The position numbers and the translations under genes were made by a program. The notes below the pieces were generated by a model. That model ran no database searches. It worked only from the letters and a program-made list of their open reading frames with translations, and was not told the DNA's origin. Source: Desulfobulbaceae bacterium (GTDB taxonomy: Bacteria; Desulfobacterota; Desulfobulbia; Desulfobulbales; Desulfobulbaceae). Taken from it: 32,227 nt of DNA. This document shows, in pieces, positions 7,220-15,995 of the stretch (the first letter of the stretch is position 1; each line of letters opens with the position of its first letter). The stretch is from positions 1 through 32,227 of the forward strand of contig JAFLKR010000035.1 of NCBI GenBank assembly GCA_019163135.1. The letters are read 5' to 3'.

Positions 7220-9583
7220 TTACGCTTCGCCGCTCGCCTGTCTTTCCCCGTGAATGATCAGCAGGGTCAAAAGAATGAGGGCGTGGATTTCTCGGTCCGT
7301 GGCCTCGCCGGCCAAAACCCGGCTGCCGGTTTCTCGAATGAAAAGGGCGGCCGGAGCCTTGCCGGTTATTTGTTGTTGCAGTTCCACCACCTCGCGATCG
7401 CGGCAATGGTCGAGCCGGCAGCCGTCCTGCACCAGGGTTTCCAGGCCATTGGCCAGATGCAGGTTGCAGAGATCCTTGCGGTAATAGGTTTCCACCGCCC
7501 GGTTGAAAGTTTTCGCCTCGACCTGCATCGGATCGATGGCTCGGCCGTGCCGATTGAGAATAGCCCCGGTCAGGCGCTGTGCCGCTGTTGGTAATGCGCC
7601 CTTGAGCATGGCCTCCAAGGTATTGAAAGTTTCGGTCACCCCTTTACTCTCGCCGATCCCGCCGCAGTCCCGCTTCAGCAGGTCGAGGCAGGCCTGCTGA
7701 TAGGCCGCCACCTCGATGCGCAGGTAGCCCTTGTAGCGCCGACTGGGACGCTGCCGCTCCACCAGGGCGACGATGCGCCGCAGTACCTGATTCTTAGTGT
7801 CGGCCCGAATGAAGACCGTGGGAAGGCCGATGGCCGCAGCAAAAAAGATCTGCCGACGTTCGCTCTCGGTGCCGGGATCGTCGGGGATATCGGCATGCTC
7901 GACCTTGCCGTCGATCACCCATTGATAGGCCAGGGCGGTGACGATGGTCTGCAAATCGACCGACAGGGCCAGGGTCTCTCGCAGATCCGGGAAAATCGAA
8001 TAATGGCGCCCTTCGAAACCGGAGAAGCCGTAGGCGGCATGGGCGCGCATCCGGTAGGGCAGATAGATAGCCATGCGGCTGTCGAAAACCCCCATTTCGG
8101 TCAGATCCCGCTTGAGCCGCTCGTGATTGTATTCGACACCGTTGAGCGCCGGGCTCTGTTCGACGCTGTGCAGGGCCACCAGGTAATCGACCAGACGGAC
8201 ATCCGGCAGGTAATCGCCGCGCAGCCGCAGCAGACCACTGGTCAATCGGTCGAGCCAGAGCGGTCCCAGGGGGGTGAAGCTGTGACCGCAGAAACGTAAA
8301 TCCGCTTTTTTCTTCCAGCGCCGCCAGAGCATCCGCAGGTGGGTGTAGTCGAGTTCGTGCGGCAGATAGCCCAACACCTTTTCCGGGTGAAAATCGCTGA
8401 ATCCCAGGCGATGGGGCGCCGCCGAGCAGGTGGTGACAAACAGCGGCAGGAAGTGCTCGACAATCTTGATCACCAAATCACCGAAATATTTTTCGAAACG
8501 TCCGGCGCCCGGTTCACGGTAACAGCGGCTGAGCGTGCGGCTGCCCAGGGTGATGTGGGTGCCGTTGTTGGCCAGCGAGGTGCTGGAGGTATTGGGCAGA
8601 ATCACCAGATTGTTGACGATGATCCCCGCCTCCTTGAGTTTGGCGATGGTGTTGAGTTGGCTGCGGGAGAGCGTCCGATGGCAGAGGCCCATGTACTCTT
8701 TTTTCGCTTCGCCCCGCTGCCATCCGGAGAGGCAGGGGTTGAGGAACAACTCCCGGTAGAACTGGTCGGAAATGAGATCGTTGAGTTGTTTTTGCCGGGC
8801 CGGAGGATTGGGGGCCAGGTACATCCGGCAGGTCTGACCGTGGTGTTCCAGGCGAAACGCCCGGTTGGCGTGCTGGATAAGCAGGTGGAGCAGAAAAAAT
8901 CTGCGGCTGGTCTCACGGGCGGTGTTGCGGCCGGGAAGTTCGTCGGCATCGCCGCTGCTCAGGCTGAAGGAGATCACCTCCGGCGAACAGTTGTCGCTGA
9001 TCAGATGATCCATTAATCGAACCCCGGTTCGGCGCAGGAGCGAGTCGGCGTGGTCGGGCTGGCCGATGGCTTCGGCCAGCGAGAGCTTCAGCAGGTAGCT
9101 GACCGGAACCCGCAACCAGGGCTCCCCCTCTTTGACAAAAAGAAACTGGTCGGCATCTTGACGAACCGGGGCCTGCGGATCTGCTTTATCAGCACGCAGA
9201 TCAAGGGTCAGGATGGAGGCGGCGTACTCTCCCAAAAATTGGCGGGGGAAACGGACCCAGGAATTTTCCCAGATTTGCGCTTGCTGTTCATTGAGAAAGG
9301 CGTCAAGTTCATTGAGCACGTGGGGTGAAAGATCGCCGCGCCGGGCCCGCAGAGCCAGGTTTTTATAGTAACCGGAGTCGAGGATGGTCTGCGCCAGATC
9401 GACATCGTTCTTTTTTCCCTCGACCACCACCTGGAACTCATTCTCCACGCCAACGGTGGTATCGATACCGGAGAACGGTTGGTGCTCCAAACCCTGGAGG
9501 ATCTGCCGCCGGAAATCGCGGGATTGGTCGGCGAGCGTGGGTTCGGAAGGGTTTTGGGTCTTTTGAGGCAGAGGAAGGGTCAT
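7220..9583 (-). CDS. Large protein of unknown function in lipid operon
   Basis: I do not recognise this protein of about 787 residues. It has no signal peptide or evident membrane segments, so it is probably cytoplasmic. Near the N-terminus is TVGVENEFQVVVEG, faintly like the G-V-E-x-E-F start of glutamate-cysteine-ligase-like (GCS2) enzymes, and a later YLRIEVAAY could be a matching strand; this is weak. Other conspicuous segments are NNGTHITLGSRTL and GHSFTPLGPLWLDRL. It lies 20 bases upstream of the decarboxylase-like gene in the same direction and is likely the first gene of that operon. The ATG at 9583 begins MTLPLPQK; an alternative in-frame start at 9646 adds 21 residues. Neither start has a strong RBS. 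Confidence 0.75.
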   Translation of the reverse strand: MTLPLPQKTQNPSEPTLADQSRDFRRQILQGLEHQPFSGIDTTVGVENEFQVVVEGKKNDVDLAQTILDSGYYKNLALRARRGDLSPHVLNELDAFLNEQQAQIWENSWVRFPRQFLGEYAASILTLDLRADKADPQAPVRQDADQFLFVKEGEPWLRVPVSYLLKLSLAEAIGQPDHADSLLRRTGVRLMDHLISDNCSPEVISFSLSSGDADELPGRNTARETSRRFFLLHLLIQHANRAFRLEHHGQTCRMYLAPNPPARQKQLNDLISDQFYRELFLNPCLSGWQRGEAKKEYMGLCHRTLSRSQLNTIAKLKEAGIIVNNLVILPNTSSTSLANNGTHITLGSRTLSRCYREPGAGRFEKYFGDLVIKIVEHFLPLFVTTCSAAPHRLGFSDFHPEKVLGYLPHELDYTHLRMLWRRWKKKADLRFCGHSFTPLGPLWLDRLTSGLLRLRGDYLPDVRLVDYLVALHSVEQSPALNGVEYNHERLKRDLTEMGVFDSRMAIYLPYRMRAHAAYGFSGFEGRHYSIFPDLRETLALSVDLQTIVTALAYQWVIDGKVEHADIPDDPGTESERRQIFFAAAIGLPTVFIRADTKNQVLRRIVALVERQRPSRRYKGYLRIEVAAYQQACLDLLKRDCGGIGESKGVTETFNTLEAMLKGALPTAAQRLTGAILNRHGRAIDPMQVEAKTFNRAVETYYRKDLCNLHLANGLETLVQDGCRLDHCRDREVVELQQQITGKAPAALFIRETGSRVLAGEATDREIHALILLTLLIIHGERQASGEA

Positions 9584-9891
9584 GAACTCACTGTCCGTTG
9601 AAGCTGTGTAGGGGGTCGCTTTCTGAACAGCAACGTACCAAGTCATTGTTACAATCAGGCCATGAATGCGTCACATTTTCATCAGGCCCGACGGGTCCAA
9701 AAAATCATCCTACCGCAATATTAACGGTGCCCTGTCGAGACAGTAATCGCATCCTAACAACCCTCCGGTAATGCTTGGTGCAGACGCGGCTCTCAAGGTG
9801 TTGCAGCCTGGGCGACGTCGTCGGGAGGCTGCTGGAACAGGCGGTCTAGGCCCATGGAACTTTGGGGAATGAACCTTATATGGAGGGAACA
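9584..9891. promoter_or_regulatory. Divergent intergenic region upstream of the alkaline phosphatase
   Basis: About 300 bases lie between the leftward operon and the rightward phosphatase gene and must contain both promoters. A perfect 7-base inverted repeat, GCAGCCT (9803-9809) with AGGCTGC (9826-9832), encloses a GC-rich loop that is itself partly palindromic (CGACGTCG). A smaller inverted repeat, CTGTC-GA-GACAG, lies near 9733-9744. I found no Pho-box-like direct repeat and no riboswitch signature. The RBS GGAGGG precedes the ATG at 9892. Confidence 0.4.
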
Positions 9892-11472
9892 ATGAAAGCA
9901 AAAAGGATGATTTGTCTCGCAACCTTTGCAGCGGTGACCTTTGCGTCAACCGCGGTTTGGGCTGAGACGCCCAAGTACGTCTTCTTCTTTCTGGGAGACG
10001 GTATGTCAAATGCGCAGATTCAGGCTACCGAGGCCTATCTGACCACCAAGAACGGCGGATCAGCCACCCTGGCCACCGATCTGATGAAATCTGAAAATCG
10101 GTTGAATATGAGTAAATTACCGGTTTTGGGGATGCAGACCACCTATGATGCTCATGCCCTGATGACCGATTCCGCCTCTGCGGGCACGGCCTTTGCCAGT
10201 GGCGTCAAAACCATGAGCGGTACTATCGGCATGGATGAAACCAAAACCATCAGCTACAAAAGTGTTGCCGAGCTGGCCGCGGAACAGGGCAAGCGGGTCG
10301 GGATTATTTCCAGCGTTTCTTTGGATCACGCTACCCCGGCGGCATACTACGCCAACGTCCCCAGTCGGAGCGACATGAACACCATTGCCAAACAGATGGC
10401 GGCCTCAGGATACGATTTCTTTGGTGGTGGCGGTCTGGCGGCTCCTGAAGCGAACGCTGTTACAGCTGCGATGCAGGCGGATGGCTACACCATCCTCAAT
10501 GATCGGGAATCCATTCTTGCCCTGAAACAGAACCCCAAAAGCAAGGTGGTGTGCATCAACCCCTATCTGCAGGACGCCGCTGCCATGCCCTATGCCATCG
10601 ATCGTCCGGCTACGAACCTGTCGCTGGCCGAGATGACCGAGGTTGCTATCGACTCGTTGCTCACCAGAAAGAAAGACACCAAAAAAGGAGGATGGGGCCA
10701 CAAGGATGAGGGCTTCTTCCTGATGGTCGAAGGCGGCAAGATCGACTGGGCCTGCCATGCCAACGACGCCATGGCCACCATCGGCGATACCCTGGATTTT
10801 GATGATGCTGTCGGTGTCGCGCTCGAGTTTTATCGGAAATACCCGAACCAGACCCTGATCGTGGTCACCGGCGACCATGAGACCGGCGGCATGACTGTTG
10901 GCCACGCCACCACCGGATACGCTGCCTATTATGACCGACTGCTTGGCCAGACCATGAGTTTCACCGCCTTTGGTCAGAGCGCGGAGTGGCAGGCCATCAA
11001 AAGCAAATATGACCCCCAATCTTATGCCAACACAGACAATAACCTGGCCAGCGACGCTGCCATGCTTGATTTGATGGAAAAGGCTTTTGGCCTCAATTTG
11101 AATGAGGATCCAGTAGCCTGTAAGACGGATAGCAAACTAATATGCTTAAACAGCTTCCAGAAGAAAAAACTCGAGGACGCATTTGACAAATCGATCACGG
11201 GTATTGATAAGAATGACCCGGAAAGCAAACTGCTCTATGGCGGGTATGAGCCCCTCGCGGTCACCATCACCCACCTTCTCAATGAAGTTTCCAGCATCGG
11301 CTGGACTTCCTATTCCCATACCGGCGTGCCGGTGCCGGTTTTTGCCATCGGCCCGGATGCAAAGCGTTTTGCCGGGTTTTACGACAACACCGACATCGCC
11401 AAGCAGATAGCCCGTTCCATGGGCATCTGGCAGCAGTTGCCGATAGAAAAAAAGATGGCAACTGTTAACTGA
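9892..11472 (+). CDS. Periplasmic alkaline phosphatase (PhoA family)
   Basis: A 526-residue alkaline phosphatase. A Sec signal peptide covers residues 1-24, with a cleavage site after A-V-W-A. The mature enzyme shows FFLGDGMSNAQ with metal ligand D36, and MTDSASAGTA with nucleophile S94. A downstream GDHETGG block carries the zinc-binding D and H. It hydrolyses phosphomonoesters in the periplasm and releases phosphate. The start at 9892 follows GGAGGG by a good distance; an earlier in-frame ATG at 9862 would place extra residues before the signal peptide and is rejected. A hairpin after the gene suggests it is transcribed alone. Confidence 0.92.
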   Translation: MKAKRMICLATFAAVTFASTAVWAETPKYVFFFLGDGMSNAQIQATEAYLTTKNGGSATLATDLMKSENRLNMSKLPVLGMQTTYDAHALMTDSASAGTAFASGVKTMSGTIGMDETKTISYKSVAELAAEQGKRVGIISSVSLDHATPAAYYANVPSRSDMNTIAKQMAASGYDFFGGGGLAAPEANAVTAAMQADGYTILNDRESILALKQNPKSKVVCINPYLQDAAAMPYAIDRPATNLSLAEMTEVAIDSLLTRKKDTKKGGWGHKDEGFFLMVEGGKIDWACHANDAMATIGDTLDFDDAVGVALEFYRKYPNQTLIVVTGDHETGGMTVGHATTGYAAYYDRLLGQTMSFTAFGQSAEWQAIKSKYDPQSYANTDNNLASDAAMLDLMEKAFGLNLNEDPVACKTDSKLICLNSFQKKKLEDAFDKSITGIDKNDPESKLLYGGYEPLAVTITHLLNEVSSIGWTSYSHTGVPVPVFAIGPDAKRFAGFYDNTDIAKQIARSMGIWQQLPIEKKMATVN

Positions 11473-11502
11473 GATTTTCATCCTTTTTATCCCATCCGCT
11501 AA

Positions 11503-11537
11503 ACCCATGGTGCTGCCCTTTTGGCAGTGCCATGGGT
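11503..11537 (+). terminator. Hairpin terminator after the alkaline phosphatase gene
   Basis: ACCCATGG (11503-11510) pairs perfectly with CCATGGGT (11530-11537). The inner TGCC/GGCA pairing and CTTTT loop extend the stem. The following sequence is pyrimidine rich (CTTGCCTTTCTCT) rather than a pure T-run, so termination may be incomplete. Confidence 0.6.
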
Positions 11538-11558
11538 CTTGCCTTTCTCTGAGTGCCC

Positions 11559-12671
11559 ATGTACCCCTATCGCCGCGAACTGCTCTTCTCCCTGATTCTT
11601 TTCCTACTCTGCACCGCGTTGTTGTTCCTCGACATTGCCCATGTTCCGCAGGCACCGAGCGGCATCCGCTGCCGTGCCCTGATCACCGCTGTCGATAATT
11701 CGAAGGTGCGGACCAACCTGATCGTCAAAACCAACATCCAGTCCCTGACCGTTCAGCTGCTCTCCGGACCGCACGAGGGCCAGCCTCTCGACGTGGTCAA
11801 CATGCTCACCGGCAAGATGGAACTCGATGAATTCTATGAGGCGGGCACCACCATTCTGGTCGAATACAGCGCCCCGGACGGGAAACCGGTCAATGCCGTC
11901 GCCCGTGGTTCCTACCGATTGGGGTTGATGCTTTTTCTCATGGGTCTTTTTGCCCTCCTGCTGGTCGCGGTCGCCGGGGTTACCGGTCTCAAGGCAGGGC
12001 TTTCCTTTGTTTTTGCCGCCCTGGTGCTGTGGAAGCTCTTTTTTCCACTGCTGCTGTTGGGCTATCCGCCATTGCCCACCGGGCTGGGGATTGTCACCCT
12101 GTTGACCGGCGCCATCTGTTTTTCCGTGGGGGGGCTCACGCGGCGGGGCCTGGCCACCTTCGCCGGTTCGATGCTGGGCATCCTGCTCACCTGCGGTCTG
12201 GCCACGCTCTTTACCCACCTGTTCCGGCTGCACGGCGCGGTTCGGCCCTTTGCCGAAATGCTATTGTATTCGGGCTATTATGATTTGAATCTCACCGATA
12301 TCTTCATTGCCAGCGTCTTCATCGCCTGTTCCGGGGCGGTCATGGATCTGGCCATGGACATTGCCGCCACCATGGATGAAATCAAGTTCCAGCAGCCCGA
12401 CATTGGTCTTTTCGACCACATGCGCTCCGGCTTGCGGGTCGGGCGGGCGGTCACCGGCACTATGACCACCACCCTGCTGCTTGCCTACTCAGGCAGTCAC
12501 ATCACCATGTTCATGGTCTTTCTGGCCAAAGGCCTGCCCCCTGCCAACCTGCTCAATGCCCCCTTCGTCGCCGCCGAGGTGCTCAATATTCTGGTGGGGA
12601 GTTTCGGGGTGATCGTCGTTGCCCCCTGCACGGTGGCCATCGCCGCATTGCTGTATCGTACCAAGGCCTGA
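11559..12671 (+). CDS. YibE/F family membrane protein
   Basis: A 370-residue inner-membrane protein of the YibE/F-like family, whose substrate has not been established. An N-terminal transmembrane segment (about residues 8-27) is followed by a soluble beta-rich domain (roughly 35-115) and then about seven membrane segments. Family-like signatures include LLLVAVAGVTGLKAGLSF and the region around AMDIAATMDEI and GTMTTTLLLAYSG. The ATG at 11559 is used; a GTG two codons upstream at 11553 is equally possible, and no strong RBS is seen. The next membrane-protein gene begins one base after the stop, so they probably form an operon. Confidence 0.87.
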   Translation: MYPYRRELLFSLILFLLCTALLFLDIAHVPQAPSGIRCRALITAVDNSKVRTNLIVKTNIQSLTVQLLSGPHEGQPLDVVNMLTGKMELDEFYEAGTTILVEYSAPDGKPVNAVARGSYRLGLMLFLMGLFALLLVAVAGVTGLKAGLSFVFAALVLWKLFFPLLLLGYPPLPTGLGIVTLLTGAICFSVGGLTRRGLATFAGSMLGILLTCGLATLFTHLFRLHGAVRPFAEMLLYSGYYDLNLTDIFIASVFIACSGAVMDLAMDIAATMDEIKFQQPDIGLFDHMRSGLRVGRAVTGTMTTTLLLAYSGSHITMFMVFLAKGLPPANLLNAPFVAAEVLNILVGSFGVIVVAPCTVAIAALLYRTKA

Positions 12672-12672
12672 C

Positions 12673-14115
12673 ATGAAACGAGAAGTACCGCCCTGCCCAG
12701 AAGCCTTGCATACAGGGGAAAGCCTGTCGGCGATGAATTCGCTCTCCCCAACCAGGACCGTCATCGCCGGGCTGCTCTGTCTGGTGGGCAGTCTGGCCAT
12801 ATTGCTGGCTCCCGCCTTGTGGAATGGATTTGCCCTCGTCTTTTTCGATACCGGCGGGTATGTCGGCCGGGTGCTGGACATGACCCTGGCTCCGGGGCGA
12901 TCGCTCTTCTACGGACTCTTTCTGTGGGCGACTTCGCTGGGTTGGCAGAGCTTTTGGGGGCCGGTGCTGTTGCAATCGCTGGCGACCTTGTGGGTGCTGC
13001 ATCTTGTCTTTCGCTGCCATGACCTGCCAGCCGGACCGCTTGCCATCGCGGCTTTTTGTCTGGGACTGGGCGCCTTAACCGGTATTTCCTGGTACACCAG
13101 CCAGTTGATGCCCGACATCCTGGTGCCTCTGGTGGTGCTGGCGTTCTGGCTCTTGGGGTTTCGTTGGGAGCTGCTGAGCGGGGGGGAACGGATGGGGCTG
13201 GCGGCTGTGGCTCTGTTGGGGATACTGGCGCATATGTCCTGCATGGCCCTGGCCTTGGGATTGGTGGCGGTCACGCTCGTTGCCCGGTTTATTGTGCCCA
13301 GAAGCGGATGGACCCTTTCAGTGTGTTGTTCTGCCCCGACGGCAGTGCTGGTTGCCAGCCTGCTGCTGATGCCGTTGCTGCATCTGGGTCTGGTGGGCAA
13401 GGCGGTTTATACGCCGGGAGGTCCGGTCTTTCTCTTCGGGCGGTTGGTCCAGGACGGCATTGCCCAGCGCTGGCTGGCGGAACATTGCCCCGCACCCGGC
13501 ATCAAGCTCTGTGGGTTGCAGGACCGCATCCCCAAAACCGCCGATGATTTCCTCTGGAGTGATATTTCGCCGTTTCAGGACCTTGGCGCATGGAGCGGGG
13601 CCGCCGATGCCGAATTGGGATATCTGGTGCGAGCCAGCGTCAAGGCCTATCCGGCAGCGGTCGTCTGGACCTCCCTGCGGGCAACCCTCGAGCAGATGGC
13701 CAAGGTGGCAACCGGCGACGGCCTGGATGAATTTCAGGCCGCAGCGCGCGGAGTTTTTACGGTTTTGCTGCCTCGTACGTCCGATGCCTTCAACGCTGCC
13801 CGCCAGCAGCAAAGACAGATCACCCAGCCGTTGTTCGATGCTTTGAACAAGGTGCACATTCCGGTGGCGTACCTATCGGTATTGGGGTTGCTAGTGGCCC
13901 TAGGCTGGGGCCTTCGCACGGGCCAACACGATCTGGCGGGGCTGGCGCTCTTTGTTGTGCTGGCGCTCCTGGGCAATGCCTTTATCTGCGGGGCGCTCTC
14001 CAATCCCCACGACCGCTATCAAAGCCGGTTGATTTGGCTGGCGAGTCTTGTGGTCGGCATGGCAATGATGCGCTGGTGGCAACGTTGGTCCGGGTGGCCA
14101 ACGATGGGTCGATGA
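12673..14115 (+). CDS. Polytopic membrane protein of unknown function
   Basis: This 480-residue protein has around ten hydrophobic segments and no recognised domain. A long hydrophilic loop in the middle (from about GGPVFLFGRLVQDG to RQQQRQITQ) may be periplasmic and contains three cysteines (EHCPAPGIKLCG and a nearby one). Near the C-terminus is HDRYQSRLIWL, a motif I associate with uncharacterised proteobacterial membrane proteins. The start at 12673 lies one base after the preceding stop; the ATG at 12733, 20 codons later with AGGGGAAA upstream, would place the first membrane segment nearer the N-terminus. It is likely co-transcribed with the YibE/F gene. Confidence 0.75.
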   Translation: MKREVPPCPEALHTGESLSAMNSLSPTRTVIAGLLCLVGSLAILLAPALWNGFALVFFDTGGYVGRVLDMTLAPGRSLFYGLFLWATSLGWQSFWGPVLLQSLATLWVLHLVFRCHDLPAGPLAIAAFCLGLGALTGISWYTSQLMPDILVPLVVLAFWLLGFRWELLSGGERMGLAAVALLGILAHMSCMALALGLVAVTLVARFIVPRSGWTLSVCCSAPTAVLVASLLLMPLLHLGLVGKAVYTPGGPVFLFGRLVQDGIAQRWLAEHCPAPGIKLCGLQDRIPKTADDFLWSDISPFQDLGAWSGAADAELGYLVRASVKAYPAAVVWTSLRATLEQMAKVATGDGLDEFQAAARGVFTVLLPRTSDAFNAARQQQRQITQPLFDALNKVHIPVAYLSVLGLLVALGWGLRTGQHDLAGLALFVVLALLGNAFICGALSNPHDRYQSRLIWLASLVVGMAMMRWWQRWSGWPTMGR

Positions 14116-14169
14116 ATACCGGCGTAAAGGGTAGTTACTGCGGGTTTCGGTGGGTTGGCAACCTGCCCC

Positions 14170-15405
14170 TTATTTGTCTTGGTTAAACAAACGGAGATCA
14201 AGCGATGCTGCCATTGCGGCATACCCGGCATCGTTTGGATGCAAATGATCGCCGCTATCAAAGGCGGGTAGGAAACGATCGGGGTGAGTTGGGTCGCGAA
14301 TCACTCGATCAAAATCTACGACCGCGTCGAAGGTGCTGCCGGTACGAATCCACGCATTGACGATTTGGCGTTTTGCTTCGGCCTCTTCCATGTGCGCTGA
14401 TTGCATGGGACTTTTAAACGGAAGCAAGGTGGCGCCCCAAATTTTCAGGTCCTTTTCATGGGCCTGCCCGATCAGCACTTGGATGCCGTCGATAATTTGT
14501 TGGGCCGAAACGTGACCTTTGGGCGTTGCCAGCAGGCCCGCGGCACTGATGTCGTTTATCCCTGCCATGAACAGAATCCAGCGTACCCCGGGTTTGCTCA
14601 GGGCATCGCGATCAAAGCGCGATAGCACGCTCGGACCCATGAATGGCTGCCCGGCTCCATCATTGAGAATGCGATTGCCGCTGATGCCGGCATTGACGAC
14701 AGCGATCGACGCAAGTTCCGGATCGCTTTGGAGTCGTGCGGCGAGCGCATCCGGCCAACGCCTGTTAGCGTCTGCCGTTGAACCCACCCCGTCGGTAATA
14801 GAATCGCCGACCATAACAATGGCACGAGCGTCTGCGCCGGAAAGCACCTCCACATCGGTCAAGAAAAAGCGATTTTTGACAGTTTCGCCAGCGGGAAATA
14901 TCTTTGCCGCGGTGGCATCACCGATCCGTGTAATGTACGCAGTCTGGAGTGCTATGCCATGTATGGTTGAAGGCCCTGTGTGCGTGGGCAGATACAAACT
15001 CACCGCCAACTCTTGCAGCGCTGTGACCTCCATTTTGACGGGATCACTCAAGGCACTGTCACCCTTGGCAATGGTGACGGCCGACTTGCCACCGAACGTC
15101 AGCGCACGATCACTGCCCGGTGCAATGGCTGCGTCGTCGTCATGCAAGGCTACATGCACGGGTCCTATGATTACCGGTGCAGTGCCCAACAAATTGGAGA
15201 GGCGGATACGCAGGCTAGAACCGCCGAGGCTGGTTCGTATGATCTGGCGGACCGTCTGTGTCTGCAGCGGCGGACCTGCGGAATCCGGAACTGCTGCCCA
15301 GGACGCAACCCATTGATCGTCCGCTGCTGACTGGGCGGGCATCGCCGCGGCAAGCAAGCAGAGGAGTAAGCCGAAGACTGCGTGTATCGACCTTGAATGA
15401 AACAT
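14170..15405 (-). CDS. Secreted SGNH/GDSL-family hydrolase
   Basis: A 411-residue exported esterase. Residues 1-27 are a signal peptide with cleavage near A-Q-S-A. The N-terminal beta domain begins QWVASWAAVPDS, common in two-domain SGNH hydrolases. The catalytic domain has all blocks: GDSITDG (200-206, nucleophile S202), NAGISGNR (238-245), GIND (282-285) and DHLH (386-389) supplying the catalytic Asp and His. Carbohydrate or lipid ester hydrolysis in the periplasm is expected; the substrate is unknown. The RBS at 15405 is weak. It converges on the membrane-protein gene and lies next to a decayed gene remnant, so a local rearrangement or transfer is possible. Confidence 0.9.
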   Translation of the reverse strand: MFHSRSIHAVFGLLLCLLAAAMPAQSAADDQWVASWAAVPDSAGPPLQTQTVRQIIRTSLGGSSLRIRLSNLLGTAPVIIGPVHVALHDDDAAIAPGSDRALTFGGKSAVTIAKGDSALSDPVKMEVTALQELAVSLYLPTHTGPSTIHGIALQTAYITRIGDATAAKIFPAGETVKNRFFLTDVEVLSGADARAIVMVGDSITDGVGSTADANRRWPDALAARLQSDPELASIAVVNAGISGNRILNDGAGQPFMGPSVLSRFDRDALSKPGVRWILFMAGINDISAAGLLATPKGHVSAQQIIDGIQVLIGQAHEKDLKIWGATLLPFKSPMQSAHMEEAEAKRQIVNAWIRTGSTFDAVVDFDRVIRDPTHPDRFLPAFDSGDHLHPNDAGYAAMAASLDLRLFNQDK

Positions 15406-15490
15406 AATTTGGCAGCCTGACGAAAAATAAAAATCTTATCTGGCCAAGGATGGAAAGATGTGAAAAATGGAAAAGTAATGATTTGCTGGG

Positions 15491-15532
15491 GCAGCGTTGA
15501 CTGACTTTTTTAGTGTCTGTTCGCAACGCTGC
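15491..15532. repeat. Inverted repeat (possible terminator) downstream of the LpxH-like remnant
   Basis: GCAGCGTTG (15491-15499) is perfectly complementary to CAACGCTGC (15524-15532) across a 24-base loop that includes ACT/AGT pairing around a run of T. On the minus strand it would end transcripts coming from minCDE. No long U-tract follows on that strand, so its terminator role is uncertain. Confidence 0.45.
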
Positions 15533-15680
15533 GCAACAGCTTGTTCAAATTTTCGATGCCATTTTTTTCCTCAAGTTCCAACCTCAAGCCTGCCGGAGTG
15601 GTTTTCGGCGAGCGCGGTGCAGTTCTCCACCCAGTCTCCAGAGTTATTGTACAGGATGTTCTCGATTTTTATGATGCGGT
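15510..15680 (-). pseudogene. Decayed 3' end of an LpxH-like metallophosphoesterase gene
   Basis: In the minus-strand reading, residues such as KIENILYNNSGDWVENC and TALAENHSGRLEV closely match residues about 211-240 of the intact LpxH-like protein at 4076-4891 (REIENMLYTNAGDWVESC and following). Nucleotide similarity to that gene is also obvious over about 15590-15675. The metal-binding upstream two-thirds is absent: similarity stops near 15680, about 55 bases from the end of minE. After GRLEV the frame hits a stop; shifting by one base continues as LELEEKNGIENLNKLL to a TAA at 15512-15510, consistent with a frameshift. This looks like the relic of a paralogue or of an older gene order. Confidence 0.7.
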
Positions 15681-15733
15681 TGACTCCTTGTTGAATAGAG
15701 TAGAGCGCGGCAGCGCTTTCGATGGATTTCTGA

Positions 15734-15994
15734 CTACTTTTTACCAGGATCGGAGAGGGAAATATTAAGCTCGAGCACCTCGCAGTCTCCATTCCGATCT
15801 ACCGATAATTTGATCTGATTTTCGTTGATCTGAATATATTTCCTTACAACCTCGAGAATATCTTTTTGGAGACTCGGTAGAAAATCGGGGGTAGACGGAC
15901 GCCGCCGTTCATGTGACACAATGATTTGGAGGCGTTCTTTTGCTATTGAAGCAGAACTTGGCCGTTTAGATCGGAAAAAATCTAGAAATTTCAT
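15734..15994 (-). CDS. minE: Cell-division topological specificity factor MinE
   Basis: The 86-residue product has the MinE layout: an amphipathic N-terminus MKFLDFFRSKRP that touches membrane, a MinD-binding stretch around AKERLQIIVSHERR, and a C-terminal dimerisation domain ending LNISLSD. MinE stimulates MinD ATPase and drives pole-to-pole oscillation that confines MinC inhibition to the poles. The start at 15994 lies one base after the minD stop, so translation is probably coupled; no separate RBS is evident. An in-frame upstream extension lies inside minD and is rejected. Confidence 0.92.
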   Translation of the reverse strand: MKFLDFFRSKRPSSASIAKERLQIIVSHERRRPSTPDFLPSLQKDILEVVRKYIQINENQIKLSVDRNGDCEVLELNISLSDPGKK

Positions 15995-15995
15995 A

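Noticed and set aside
9584-9646. Longer start at 9646 for the large unknown protein
   Set aside because: The extra 21 residues look unlike a folded N-terminus and no RBS precedes them; kept only as an alternative.
9733-9832. Riboswitch or Pho box upstream of the alkaline phosphatase
   Set aside because: Only short inverted repeats are present; no conserved riboswitch core and no CTGTCAT-type direct repeats were found.
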